From Hippophae tibetana (taxonomy: Eukaryota > Streptophyta > Magnoliopsida > Rosales > Elaeagnaceae): a stretch of 64,000 nucleotides of DNA. Where the stretch lies: the NCBI GenBank assembly GCA_037013495.1, contig CM072808.1, positions 5,929,319 through 5,993,318 of the forward strand. The letters run 5' to 3'. Below the pieces are notes generated by a model. That model did not search any database. It was given only the letters and a program-made list of their open reading frames with translations, and had not been told where the DNA came from. Shown one piece after another: positions 10,989 through 25,048 of the stretch (positions are counted from its first letter, which is position 1; each line of letters starts with the position of its first letter). Made by a program: the position numbers and the translations under genes.

Positions 10989-13516
10989 CTATAAAGGAGA
11001 TATTGGTGCCGACCTAGGTTTGTTTATTTATATTTTCAATGAATCTGTCTTATTGAAAAAAATAGAGAAGAGAAAAAAGAAAATGAATGTTGTTCACATT
11101 TTCAAAATCAAAAACACAATTGGTATATATCAGTTCCAACTTTCAACGGAGATAACTTTTGACTGGGGTATCGAAACGAATATTATAATATATCAAATTA
11201 AAGCTCTTATCAAATTAAACAATATGCATTTTCCTCGAAAGGGAAATCATTTTTGTACCCAAATAACATCGTTTACAAAACTTATTTACTATTTAAAGTT
11301 TTTGACGCACCATTTTCATTTTACTTACTTCCGGTTTAATTCAAGAGAGCTATAAAGGAGGTATTGGTGCCGACCTAGGTTTGTTTGTTTATATTTTCAA
11401 TCAATCTCTCTTATTGAAAAAAATAGAGAAAGAAAAAGAAAATGAATGTTGTTCACATTTTCAAAATCAAAAACACAATTGGTAAATATCAGTTACAACT
11501 TTCAACGGAGATAACTTTTGACTGGGGTATCGAAACGAATATTATAATATATCAAATTAAAGCTCTTATCAAATTAAACAATAAGCATTTTCCTCGGAAG
11601 GAAAATCATTTTTGTACCCAAATAACATCGTTTACATCACTTATTTACTGTTTAAATTTTTGACGCACCATTTTCACTTTACTTACTTCCGGTTTAATTC
11701 AATAGAGCTATAAAGGAGATATTGGAGCCGATCTAGGTTTGTTTTTTTATATTTTCAATCAATCTCTCTTATTGAAAAAATATTGAGTAGAAAAAAAGAA
11801 CGGAGATGTTGTTCACATTTTGAAAAACAAAAAAACATTTGGTAAATAAGAGTAACAAATTTCAACGGAGATAACTTTTTACTCGGGTATCGAAACGAAT
11901 ATTTTAATTTATGAAATGGAAGCTCGTATCAAATTACACAATATGCATTGTTCACGCAAGAAAAAAGTCGTTTTTGTACCCAAATAACATTGTTTACATC
12001 ATTTATTTAGTGTTTAAAGTTTTTCACGCAGCATTTTCATTTTACTTACTTCAGGTATAATTCAATAGAGCTATAAAGGAGATATTGGTGCCGAACTAGG
12101 TTTGTTTATTTATATTTTCAATGAATCTCTCTTATTGAAAAAAATAGGGAGGAGAAAAAGAATATGAATGTTGTTCACATTTTCAAAATCAAAAACACAT
12201 TTGGTAAATATGAGTTACAACTTTCAATAGAGATAACTTTTGACTGGGGTATCGAAACGAATATTATAATATCTCTAATTAAAGCTCGTATCAAATTAAA
12301 CAATATGCATTTTCCTCGAAATAAAAATCATTTTTGTACCCAAATAACATCGTTTACATCACTTATTTACTATTTAAAGTTTTTGACGCAACATTTTCAT
12401 TTTACTTACTTCCGGTTTAATTCAATAGAGCTATAAAGAAGATATTGGAGCCGATCTAGGTTTGTTTTTTTATATTTTCAATCAATCTCTCTTATTGAAA
12501 AAATATTGAGTAGAAAAAAAGAACGGAGATGTTGTTCACATTTTGAAAAACAAAAAAACATTTGGTAAATAAGAGTAACAACTTTCAAAGGAGATAACGG
12601 TTTACTCGGGTATCGAAACAAATTTTATAATTTATTAAATGGATGCTCGTATCAAAGTACACAATATGCATTGGTCACGCAAGAAAAAAATCGTTTTTGT
12701 ACCCAAATAACATCGTTTACATCATTTATTTAGTGTTTAAAGATTTTTACGCAGCATTTTCATTTTACTTAATTCAAGTTTAATTCAATAGTGCTATAAA
12801 GGAGATATTGGTGCCGACCTAGGTTTGTTTATTTATATTTTCAATGAATCTATCTTATTGAAAAAAATAGAGAAGAGAAAAAAGAAAATGAATGTTGTTC
12901 ACATTTTCAAAATCAAAAACACAATTGTTATATATCACTTACAACTTTCAACGGAGATAACTTTTGACTGGGGTATCGAAACGAATATTATAATATATCA
13001 AATTAAAGCTCTTATCAAATTAAACAATATGCATTTTCCTCGAAAGGAAAATCATTTTTGTACCCAAATAACATCGTTTACATCACTTATTTACTGTTTA
13101 AATTTTTGACGCACCATTTTCATTTTACTTACGTCCGGTTTAATTCAATAGACCTATAAAGGAGATATTGGTGCCGATCTAGGTTTGTTTTTTTATATTT
13201 TCAAGCAATCTCTCTTAGTGAAAAAATATTGAGTAGAAAAAAAGAACGGAGATGTTGTTCACATTTTGAAAAACAAAAAAACATTTGGTAAATAAGAGTA
13301 ACAACTTTCAACGGAGATAACGTTTTGCTCGGGTATCGAAACGAATTTTATAATTTATTAAATGGATGCTCGTATCAAAGTACACAATATGCATTGGTCA
13401 CGCAAGAAAAAAATCGTTTTTGTACCCAAATAACATCGTTTACATCATTTATTTAGTGTTTAAAGATTTTTACGCAGCATTTTCATTTTACTTAATTCAA
13501 GTTTAAATCAATAGTG
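10989..13516 (+). repeat. Heptamer higher-order repeat AABABAB, copy 1
   Basis: A 2528 bp unit with A monomers at 10989, 11350, 12071 and 12794. It joins the AAB trimer to an A1-B1-A2-B pair of dimers. The tail of its first B, like that of 9907-10988, sets the phase of the next unit. A private CCTCGGAAGG lies near 11595. Confidence 0.95.
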
Positions 13517-16044
13517 CTATAAAGGAGATATTGGTGCCGACCTAGGTTTGTTTATTTATATTTTCAATGAATCTGTCTTATTGAAAAAAATAGAGAAGAG
13601 AAAAAAGAAAATGAATGTTGTTCACATTTTCAAAATCAAAAACACAATTGGTATATATCAGTTCCAACTTTCAACGGAGATAACTTTTGACTGGGGTATC
13701 GAAACGAATATTATAATATATCAAATTAAAGCTCTTATCAAATTAAACAATATGCATTTTCCTCGAAAGGGAAATCATTTTTGTACCCAAATAACATCGT
13801 TTACAAAACTTATTTACTATTTAAAGTTTTTGACGCACTATTTTCATTTTACTTACTTCCGGTTTAATTCAAGAGAGCTATAAAGGAGGTATTGGTGCCG
13901 ACCTAGGTTTGTTTGTTTATATTTTCAATCAATCTCTCTTATTGAAAAAAATAGAGAAAGAAAAAGAAAATGAATGTTGTTCACATTTTCAAAATCAAAA
14001 ACACAATTGGTAAATATCAGTTACAACTTTCAACGGAGATAACTTTTGACTGGGGTATCGAAACGAATATTATAATATATCAAATTAAAGCTCTTATCAA
14101 ATTAAACAATAAGCATTTTCCTCGAAAGGAAAATCATTTTTGTACCCAAATAACATCGTTTACATCACTTATTTACTGTTTAAATTTTTGACGCACCATT
14201 TTCACTTTACTTACTTCCGGTTTAATTCAATAGAGCTATAAAGGAGATATTGGAGCCGATCTAGGTTTGTTTTTTTATATTTTCAATCAATCTCTCTTAT
14301 TGAAAAAATATTGAGTAGAAAAAAAGAACGGAGATGTTGTTCACATTTTGAAAAACAAAAAAACATTTGGTAAATAAGAGTAACAAATTTCAACGGAGAT
14401 AACTTTTTACTCGGGTATCGAAACGAATATTTTAATTTATGAAATGGAAGCTCGTATCAAATTACACAATATGCATTGTTCACGCAAGAAAAAAGTCGTT
14501 TTTGTACCCAAATAACATTGTTTACATCATTTATTTAGTGTTTAAAGTTTTTCACGCAGCATTTTCATTTTACTTACTTCAGGTATAATTCAATAGAGCT
14601 ATAAAGGAGATATTGGTGCCGAACTAGGTTTGTTTATTTATATTTTCAATGAATCTCTCTTATTGAAAAAAATAGGGAGGAGAAAAAGAATATGAATGTT
14701 GTTCACATTTTCAAAATCAAAAACACATTTGGTAAATATGAGTTACAACTTTCAATAGAGATAACTTTTGACTGGGGTATCGAAACGAATATTATAATAT
14801 CTCTAATTAAAGCTCGTATCAAATTAAACAATATGCATTTTCCTCGAAATAAAAATCATTTTTGTACCCAAATAACATCGTTTACATCACTTATTTACTA
14901 TTTAAAGTTTTTGACGCAACATTTTCATTTTACTTACTTCCGGTTTAATTCAATAGAGCTATAAAGAAGATATTGGAGCCGATCTAGGTTTGTTTTTTTA
15001 TATTTTCAATCAATCTCTCTTATTGAAAAAATATTGAGTAGAAAAAAAGAACGGAGATGTTGTTCACATTTTGAAAAACAAAAAAACATTTGGTAAATAA
15101 GAGTAACAACTTTCAAAGGAGATAACGGTTTACTCGGGTATCGAAACAAATTTTATAATTTATTAAATGGATGCTCGTATCAAAGTACACAATATGCATT
15201 GGTCACGCAAGAAAAAAATCGTTTTTGTACCCAAATAACATCGTTTACATCATTTATTTAGTGTTTAAAGATTTTTACGCAGCATTTTCATTTTACTTAA
15301 TTCAAGTTTAATTCAATAGTGCTATAAAGGAGATATTGGTGCCGACCTAGGTTTGTTTATTTATATTTTCAATGAATCTATCTTATTGAAAAAAATAGAG
15401 AAGAGAAAAAAGAAAATGAATGTTGTTCACATTTTCAAAATCAAAAACACAATTGTTATATATCACTTACAACTTTCAACGGAGATAACTTTTGACTGGG
15501 GTATCGAAACGAATATTATAATATATCAAATTAAAGCTCTTATCAAATTAAACAATATGCATTTTCCTCGAAAGGAAAATCATTTTTGTACCCAAATAAC
15601 ATCGTTTACATCACTTATTTACTGTTTAAATTTTTGACGCACCATTTTCATTTTACTTACGTCCGGTTTAATTCAATAGACCTATAAAGGAGATATTGGT
15701 GCCGATCTAGGTTTGTTTTTTTATATTTTCAAGCAATCTCTCTTAGTGAAAAAATATTGAGTAGAAAAAAAGAACGGAGATGTTGTTCACATTTTGAAAA
15801 ACAAAAAAACATTTGGTAAATAAGAGTAACAACTTTCAACGGAGATAACGTTTTGCTCGGGTATCGAAACGAATTTTATAATTTATTAAATGGATGCTCG
15901 TATCAAAGTACACAATATGCATTGGTCACGCAAGAAAAAAATCGTTTTTGTACCCAAATAACATCGTTTACATCATTTATTTAGTGTTTAAAGATTTTTA
16001 CGCAGCATTTTCATTTTACTTAATTCAAGTTTAAATCAATAGTG
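13517..16044 (+). repeat. Heptamer higher-order repeat AABABAB, copy 2
   Basis: Exactly 2528 bp, with A monomers at 13517, 13878, 14599 and 15322. It shares GACGCACTATTTTC in its first A with copy 3 but not with copy 1, so copies 2 and 3 are the closest pair. Confidence 0.95.
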
Positions 16045-18572
16045 CTATAAAGGAGATATTGGTGCCGACCTAGGTTTGTTTATTTATATTTTCAATGAAT
16101 CTGTCTTATTGAAAAAAATAGAGAAGAGAAAAAAGAAAATGAATGTTGTTCACATTTTCAAAATCAAAAACACAATTGGTATATATCAGTTCCAACTTTC
16201 AACGGAGATAACTTTTGACTGGGGTATCGAAACGAATATTATAATATATCAAATTAAAGCTCTTATCAAATTAAACAATATGCATTTTCCTCGAAAGGGA
16301 AATCATTTTTGTACCCAAATAACATCGTTTACAAAACTTATTTACTATTTAAAGTTTTTGACGCACTATTTTCATTTTACTTACTTCCGGTTTAATTCAA
16401 GAGAGCTATAAAGGAGGTATTGGTGCCGACCTAGGTTTGTTTGTTTATATTTTCAATCAATCTCTCTTATTGAAAAAAATAGAGAAAGAAAAAGAAAATG
16501 AATGTTGTTCACATTTTCAAAATCAAAAACACAATTGGTAAATATCAGTTACAACTTTCAACGGAGATAACTTTTGACTGGGGTATCGAAACGAATATTA
16601 TAATATATCAAATTAAAGCTCTTATCAAATTAAACAATAAGCATTTTCCTCGAAAGGAAAATCATTTTTGTACCCAAATAACATCGTTTACATCACTTAT
16701 TTACTGTTTAAATTTTTGACGCACCATTTTCACTTTACTTACTTCCGGTTTAATTCAATAGAGCTATAAAGGAGATATTGGAGCCGATCTAGGTTTGTTT
16801 TTTTATATTTTCAATCAATCTCTCTTATTGAAAAAATATTGAGTAGAAAAAAAGAACGGAGATGTTGTTCACATTTTGAAAAACAAAAAAACATTTGGTA
16901 AATAAGAGTAACAAATTTCAACGGAGATAACTTTTTACTCGGGTATCGAAACGAATATTTTAATTTATGAAATGGAAGCTCGTATCAAATTACACAATAT
17001 GCATTGTTCACGCAAGAAAAAAGTCGTTTTTGTACCCAAATAACATTGTTTACATCATTTATTTAGTGTTTAAAGTTTTTCACGCAGCATTTTCATTTTA
17101 CTTACTTCAGGTATAATTCAATAGAGCTATAAAGGAGATATTGGTGCCGAACTAGGTTTGTTTATTTATATTTTCAATGAATCTCTCTTATTGAAAAAAA
17201 TAGGGAGGAGAAAAAGAATATGAATGTTGTTCACATTTTCAAAATCAAAAACACATTTGGTAAATATGAGTTACAACTTTCAATAGAGATAACTTTTGAC
17301 TGGGGTATCGAAACGAATATTATAATATCTCTAATTAAAGCTCGTATCAAATTAAACAATATGCATTTTCCTCGAAATAAAAATCATTTTTGTACCCAAA
17401 TAACATCGTTTACATCACTTATTTACTATTTAAAGTTTTTGACGCAACATTTTCATTTTACTTACTTCCGGTTTAATTCAATAGAGCTATAAAGAAGATA
17501 TTGGAGCCGATCTAGGTTTGTTTTTTTATATTTTCAATCAATCTCTCTTATTGAAAAAATATTGAGTAGAAAAAAAGAACGGAGATGTTGTTCACATTTT
17601 GAAAAACAAAAAAACATTTGGTAAATAAGAGTAACAACTTTCAAAGGAGATAACGGTTTACTCGGGTATCGAAACAAATTTTATAATTTATTAAATGGAT
17701 GCTCGTATCAAAGTACACAATATGCATTGGTCACGCAAGAAAAAAATCGTTTTTGTACCCAAATAACATCGTTTACATCATTTATTTAGTGTTTAAAGAT
17801 TTTTACGCAGCATTTTCATTTTACTTAATTCAAGTTTAATTCAATAGTGCTATAAAGGAGATATTGGTGCCGACCTAGGTTTGTTTATTTATATTTTCAA
17901 TGAATCTATCTTATTGAAAAAAATAGAGAAGAGAAAAAAGAAAATGAATGTTGTTCACATTTTCAAAATCAAAAACACAATTGTTATATATCACTTACAA
18001 CTTTCAACGGAGATAACTTTTGACTGGGGTATCGAAACGAATATTATAATATATCAAATTAAAGCTCTTATCAAATTAAACAATATGCATTTTCCTCGAA
18101 AGGAAAATCATTTTTGTACCCAAATAACATCGTTTACATCACTTATTTACTGTTTAAATTTTTGACGCACCATTTTCATTTTACTTACGTCCGGTTTAAT
18201 TCAATAGACCTATAAAGGAGATATTGGTGCCGATCTAGGTTTGTTTTTTTATATTTTCAAGCAATCTCTCTTAGTGAAAAAATATTGAGTAGAAAAAAAG
18301 AACGGAGATGTTGTTCACATTTTGAAAAACAAAAAAACATTTGGTAAATAAGAGTAACAACTTTCAACGGAGATAACGTTTTGCTCGGGTATCGAAACGA
18401 ATTTTATAATTTATTAAATGGATGCTCGTATCAAAGTACACAATATGCATTGGTCACGCAAGAAAAAAATCGTTTTTGTACCCAAATAACATCGTTTACA
18501 TCATTTATTTAGTGTTTAAAGATTTTTACGCAGCATTTTCATTTTACTTAATTCAAGTTTAAATCAATAGTG
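16045..18572 (+). repeat. Heptamer higher-order repeat AABABAB, copy 3
   Basis: Exactly 2528 bp, with A monomers at 16045, 16406, 17127 and 17850. I see essentially no differences from 13517-16044 when reading them side by side; a base-by-base alignment was not run. Confidence 0.95.
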
Positions 18573-19654
18573 CTATAAAGGAGATATTGGTGCCGACCTA
18601 GGTTTGTTTATTTATATTTTCAATGAATCTGTCTTATTGAAAAAAATAGAGAAGAGAAAAAAGAAAATGAATGTTGTTCACATTTTCAAAATCAAAAACA
18701 CAATTGGTATATATCAGTTCCAACTTTCAACGGAGATAACTTTTGACTGGGGTATCGAAACGAATATTATAATATATCAAATTAAAGCTCTTATCAAATT
18801 AAACAATATGCATTTTCCTCGAAAGGGAAATCATTTTTGTACCCAAATAACATCGTTTACAAAACTTATTTACTATTTAAAGTTTTTGACGCACCATTTT
18901 CATTTTACTTACTTCCGGTTTAATTCAAGAGAGCTATAAAGGAGGTATTGGTGCCGACCTAGGTTTGTTTGTTTATATTTTCAATCAATCTCTCTTATTG
19001 AAAAAAATAGAGAAAGAAAAAGAAAATGAATGTTGTTCACATTTTCAAAATCAAAAACACAATTGGTAAATATCAGTTACAACTTTCAACGGAGATAACT
19101 TTTGACTGGGGTATCGAAACGAATATTATAATATATCAAATTAAAGCTCTTATCAAATTAAACAATAAGCATTTTCCTCGAAAGGAAAATCATTTTTGTA
19201 CCCAAATAACATCGTTTACATCACTTATTTACTGTTTAAATTTTTGACGCACCATTTTCATTTTACTTACTTCCGGTTTAATTCAATAGAGCTATAAAGG
19301 AGATATTGGAGCCGATCTAGGTTTGTTTTTTTATATTTTCAATCAATCTCTCTTATTGAAAAAATATTGAGTAGAAAAAAAGAACGGAGATGTTGTTCAC
19401 ATTTTGAAAAACAAAAAAACATTTGGTAAATAAGAGTAACAAATTTCAACGGAGATAACTTTTTACTCGGGTATCGAAACGAATATTTTAATTTATGAAA
19501 TGGAAGCTCGTATCAAATTACACAATATGCATTGTTCACGCAAGAAAAAAGTCGTTTTTGTACCCAAATAACATCGTTTACATCATTTATTTAGTGTTTA
19601 AAGATTTTTACGCAGCATTTTCATTTTACTTAATTCAAGTTTAATTCAATAGTG
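18573..19654 (+). repeat. AAB trimer, second occurrence
   Basis: A 1082 bp unit with A monomers at 18573 and 18934. It repeats 9907-10988 in structure, so the heptamer block is flanked on both sides by a lone trimer. It reads as a heptamer that lost its last four monomers. Confidence 0.93.
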
Positions 19655-21459
19655 CTATAAAGGAGATATTGGTGCCGACCTAGGTTTGTTTATTTATATT
19701 TTCAATGAATCTGTCTTATTGAAAAAAATAGAGAAGAGAAAAAAGAAAATGAATGTTGTTCACATTTTCAAAATCAAAAACACAATTGGTATATATCAGT
19801 TCCAACTTTCAACGGAGATAACTTTTGACTGGGGTATCGAAACGAATATTATAATATATCAAATTAAAGCTCTTATCAAATTAAACAATATGCATTTTCC
19901 TCGAAAGGGAAATCATTTTTGTACCCAAATAACATCGTTTACAAAACTTATTTACTATTTAAAGTTTTTGACGCACCATTTTCATTTTACTTACTTCCGG
20001 TTTAATTCAAGAGAGCTATAAAGGAGGTATTGGTGCCGACCTAGGTTTGTTTGTTTATATTTTCAATCAATCTCTCTTATTGAAAAAAATAGAGAAAGAA
20101 AAAGAAAATGAATGTTGTTCACATTTTCAAAATCAAAAACACAATTGGTAAATATCAGTTACAACTTTCAACGGAGATAACTTTTGACTGGGGTATCGAA
20201 ACGAATATTATAATATATCAAATTAAAGCTCTTATCAAATTAAACAATAAGCATTTTCCTCGAAAGGAAAATCATTTTTGTACCCAAATAACATCGTTTA
20301 CATCACTTATTTACTGTTTAAATTTTTGACGCACCATTTTCACTTTACTTACTTCCGGTTTAATTCAATAGAGCTATAAAGGAGATATTGGAGCCGATCT
20401 AGGTTTGTTTTTTTATATTTTCAATCAATCTCTCTTATTGAAAAAATATTGAGTAGAAAAAAAGAACGGAGATGTTGTTCACATTTTGAAAAACAAAAAA
20501 ACATTTGGTAAATAAGAGTAACAAATTTCAACGGAGATAACTTTTTACTCGGGTATCGAAACGAATATTTTAATTTATGAAATGGAAGCTCGTATCAAAT
20601 TACACAATATGCATTGTTCACGCAAGAAAAAAGTCGTTTTTGTACCCAAATAACATTGTTTACATCATTTATTTAGTGTTTAAAGTTTTTCACGCAGCAT
20701 TTTCATTTTACTTACTTCAGGTATAATTCAATAGAGCTATAAAGGAGATATTGGTGCCGAACTAGGTTTGTTTATTTATATTTTCAATGAATCTCTCTTA
20801 TTGAAAAAAATAGGGAGGAGAAAAAGAATATGAATGTTGTTCACATTTTCAAAATCAAAAACACATTTGGTAAATATGAGTTACAACTTTCAATAGAGAT
20901 AACTTTTGACTGGGGTATCGAAACGAATATTATAATATCTCTAATTAAAGCTCGTATCAAATTAAACAATATGCATTTTCCTCGAAATAAAAAGCATTTT
21001 TGTACCCAAATAACATCGTTTACATCACTTATTTACTATTTAAAGTTTTTGACGCAACATTTTCATTTTACTTACTTCCGGTTTAATTCAATAGAGCTAT
21101 AAAGAAGATATTGGAGCCGATCTAGGTTTGTTTTTTTATATTTTCAATCAATCTCTCTTATTGAAAAAATATTGAGTAGAAAAAAAGAACGGAGATGTTG
21201 TTCACATTTTGAAAAACAAAAAAACATTTGGTAAATAAGAGTAACAACTTTCAACGGAGATAACGGTTTACTCGGGTATCGAAACAAATTTTATAATTTA
21301 TTAAATGGATACTCGTATCAAAGTACACAATATGCATTGGTCACGCAAGAAAAAAATCGTTTTTGTACCCAAATAACATCGTTTACATCATTTATTTAGT
21401 GTTTAAAGATTTTTACGCAGCATTTTCATTTTACTTAATTCAAGTTTAATTCAATAGTG
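19655..21459 (+). repeat. Pentamer AABAB, start of a fourth heptamer
   Basis: An 1805 bp unit with A monomers at 19655, 20016 and 20737. With the next dimer (21460-22165) it forms a fourth AABABAB unit of 2511 bp, 17 bp short because of the deletion near 21673. A private AAAAAGCATTTTTG lies near 20990. Confidence 0.9.
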
Positions 21460-21664
21460 CTATAAAGGAGATATTGGTGCTGACCTAGGTTTGTTTATTT
21501 ATATTTTCAATGAATCTATCTTATTGAAAAAAATAGAGAAGAGAAAAAACAAAATGAATGTTGTTAACATTTTCAAAATCAAAAACACAATTGTTATATA
21601 TCACTTACAACTTTCAACGGAGATAACTTTTGACTGGGGTATCGAAACGAATATTATAATATAT

Positions 21665-21680
21665 CAAATTAAACAATATG
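21665..21680 (+). other. 17 bp deletion between internal direct repeats
   Basis: The usual ATCAAATTAAAGCTCTTATC is collapsed so that ATCAAATTAAAC runs straight into AATATGCAT. The A-to-A distance drops from 723 to 706 bp. Because A2 monomers also lack one base further on, the total shift is 18 and the frame reopens to 105 codons. The same scar is at about 43700 and 48376. Confidence 0.9.
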
Positions 21681-23970
21681 CATTTTCCTCGAAAGGAAAA
21701 TCATTTTTGTACCCAAATAACATCGTTTACATCACTTATTTACTGTTTAAATTTTTGACGCACCATTTTCATTTTACTTACGTCCGGTTTAATTCAATAG
21801 ACCTATAAAGGAGATATTGGTGCCGATCTAGGTTTGTTTTTTTATATTTTCAATCAATCTCTCTTAGTGAAAAAATATTGAGTAGAAAAAAAGAACGGAG
21901 ATGTTGTTCACATTTTGAAAAACAAAAAAACATTTGGTAAATAAGAGTAACAACTTTCAACGGAGATAACGTTTTACTCGGGTATCGAAACGAATTTTAT
22001 AATTTATTAAATGGATGCTCGTATCAAAGTACACAATATGCATTGGTCACGCAAGAAAAAAATCGTTTTTGTACCCAAATAACATCGTTTACATCATTTA
22101 TTTAGTGTTTAAAGATTTTTACGCAGCATTTTCATTTTACTTAATTCAAGTTTAATTCAATAGTGCTATAAAGGAGATATTGGTGCCGACCTAGGTTTGT
22201 TTATTTATATTTTCAATGAATCTGTCTTATTGAAAAAAATAGAGAAGAGAAAAAAGAAAATGAATGTTGTTCACATTTTCAAAATCAAAAACACAATTGG
22301 TATATATCAGTTCCAACTTTCAACGGAGATAACTTTTGACTGGGGTATCGAAACGAATATTGTAATATATAAAATAAAAGCTCTTATCAAATTAAACAAT
22401 ATGCATTTTCCTCGAAAGGGAAATCATTTTTGTACCCAAATAACATCGTTTACAAAACTTATTTACTATTTAAAGTTTTTGACGCACCATTTTCATTTTA
22501 CTTACTTCCGGTTTAATTCAAGAGAGCTATAAAGGAGGTATTGGTGCCGACCTAGGTTTGTTTGTTTATATTTTCAATCAATCTCTCTTATTGAAAAAAA
22601 TAGAGAAAGAAAAAGAAAATGAATGTTGTTCACATTTTCAAAATCAAAAACACAATTGGTAAATATCAGTTACAACTTTCAACGGAGATAACTTTTGACT
22701 GGGGTATCGAAACGAATATTATAATATATCAAATTAAAGCTCTTATCAAATTAAACAATATGCATTTTCCTCGAAAGGAAAATCATTTTTGTACCCAAAT
22801 AACATCGTTTACATCACTTATTTACTGTTTAAATTTTTGACGCACCATTTTCATTTTACTTACTTCCGGTTTAATTCAATAGAGCTATAAAGGAGATATT
22901 GGAGCCGATCTAGGTTTGTTTTTTTATATTTTCAATCAATCTCTCTTATTTAAAAAATATTGAGTAGAAAAAAAGAACGGAGATGTTGTTCACATTTTGA
23001 AAAACAAAAAAACATTTGGTAAATAAGAGTAACAAATTTCAACGGAGATAACTTTTTACTCGGGTATCGAAACGAATATTTTAATTTATGAAATGGAAGC
23101 TCGTATCAAATTACACAATATGCATTGTTCACGCAAGAAAAAAGTCGTTTTTGTACCCAAATAACATTGTTTACATCATTTATTTAGTGTTTAAAGTTTT
23201 TCACGCAGCATTTTCATTTTACTTTCTTCAGGTATAATTCAATAGAGCTATAAAGGAGATATTGGTGCCGAACTAGGTTTGTTTATTTATATTTTCAATG
23301 AATCTCTCTTATTGAAAAAAATAGGGAGGAGAAAAAGGAAATGAATGTTGTTCACATTTTCAAAATCAAAAACACATTTGGTAAATATGAGTTACAACTT
23401 TCAATGGAGATGACTTTTGACTGGGGTATCGAAAGGAATATTATAATATATCAAATTAAAGCTCGTATCAAATTAAACAATATGCATTTTCCTCGAAAGG
23501 GAAATCATTTTTGTACCCTAATAACATCGTTTACATAACTTATTTACTATTTAAAGTTTTTGACGCACCATTTTCATTTTACTTACGTCCGGTTTAATTC
23601 AATAGACCTATAAAGGAGATATTGGTGCCGATCTAGGTTTGTTTTTTTATATTTTCAATCAATCTCCCTTATTGAAAAAATATTGAGTAGAAAAAAAGAA
23701 CAGAGATGTTGTTCACATTTTAAAAAACAAAAAAACATTTGGTAAATAAGAGTAACAACTTTCAACGGAGATAACTTTTTACTCGGGTATCGAAACAAAT
23801 ATTTTAATTTATGAAATGGAAGATCGTATCAAATTACACAATATGCATTGTTCACGCAAGAAAAAAGTCGTTATTGTACCCAAATAACATTCTTTACATC
23901 ATTTATTTAGTGTTTAAAGTTTTTCACGTAGCATTTTCATTTTACTTACTTCAGGTATAATTCAATAGAG

Positions 23971-25048
23971 CTATAAAGGAGATCTTGGTGCCGAACTAGG
24001 GTTGTTTATTTATATTTTCAATGAATCTCTGTTATTGAAAAAAATAGAGAAGAGAAAACGAAAATGAATGTTGTTCACATTTTCAAAATCAAAAACACAA
24101 TTGTTAAATATCAGTTACAACTTTCACCGGAGATAACTTTTGACTGGGTTATCGAAACGAATATTATAATATATCAAATTAAAGCTTATATCAAATTAAA
24201 CAATATGCATTTTCCTCGAAAGGAAAATCATTTTTGTACCCAAATAACATCGTTTACATCACTTATTTACTGTTTAAATTTTTGACGCACCATTTTCATT
24301 TTACTTACTTCCGGTTTAATTCAATAGAGCTATAAAGGAGATATTGGTGCCGACCTAGGTTTGTTTATTTATATTTTCAATAAATCTCTCTTATTGAAAA
24401 AAGTAGGGAGGAGAAAAAGAAAATGAATGTTGTTCACATTTTCAAAATCAAAAACACATTTGGTAAATATGAGTTACAACTTTCAACAGAGATAACTTTT
24501 GACTCGGTATCGAAAGGAATATTATAATATATCAAATTAAAGCTCGAATCAAATTAAACAATATGCATTTTCCTCGAAAGAGAAATCATTTTGGTACATA
24601 AATAACATCGTTTACATCACTTATTTACTGTTTAAAGTTTTTTCGCAACATTTTCATTTTACTTACTTCCGGTTTAATTCAATAGAGCTATAAAGGAGAT
24701 ATTGGTGCCTACCTAGGTTTGTTTATTTATATTTTTAATCAATCTCTCTTATTGAAAAAAATAGAGAAGAGAAAAAGAAAATGAATGTTGTTCACATTTT
24801 TGAAAATCAAAAACACATTTGGTAAATATGAGTTACAACTTTCAACGGAGATAACTTTTGACTGGGGTATCGAAACGAATATTATATTATATCAAATTAA
24901 AGCTCTTATCAAATTAAACAATATGCATTTTCCTCGAAAGGAAAATCATTTTTGTACCGAAATAACATCGTTTACATCACTTATTTACTGCTTAAAGTTT
25001 TTGACGTACCATTTTCATTTTACTTACTTCCGGCTTAATTCAATAGAG
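23971..25048 (+). repeat. Three consecutive class-A monomers (AAA)
   Basis: A monomers start at 23971, 24330 and 24688 with no B between them. The middle one has a one-base loss (GACTCGGTATCG) and ATTTTGGTACATAAATAAC. The same triplet recurs at 45998-47074 and 50674-51750. It is the only place where A occurs three times in a row. Confidence 0.93.
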
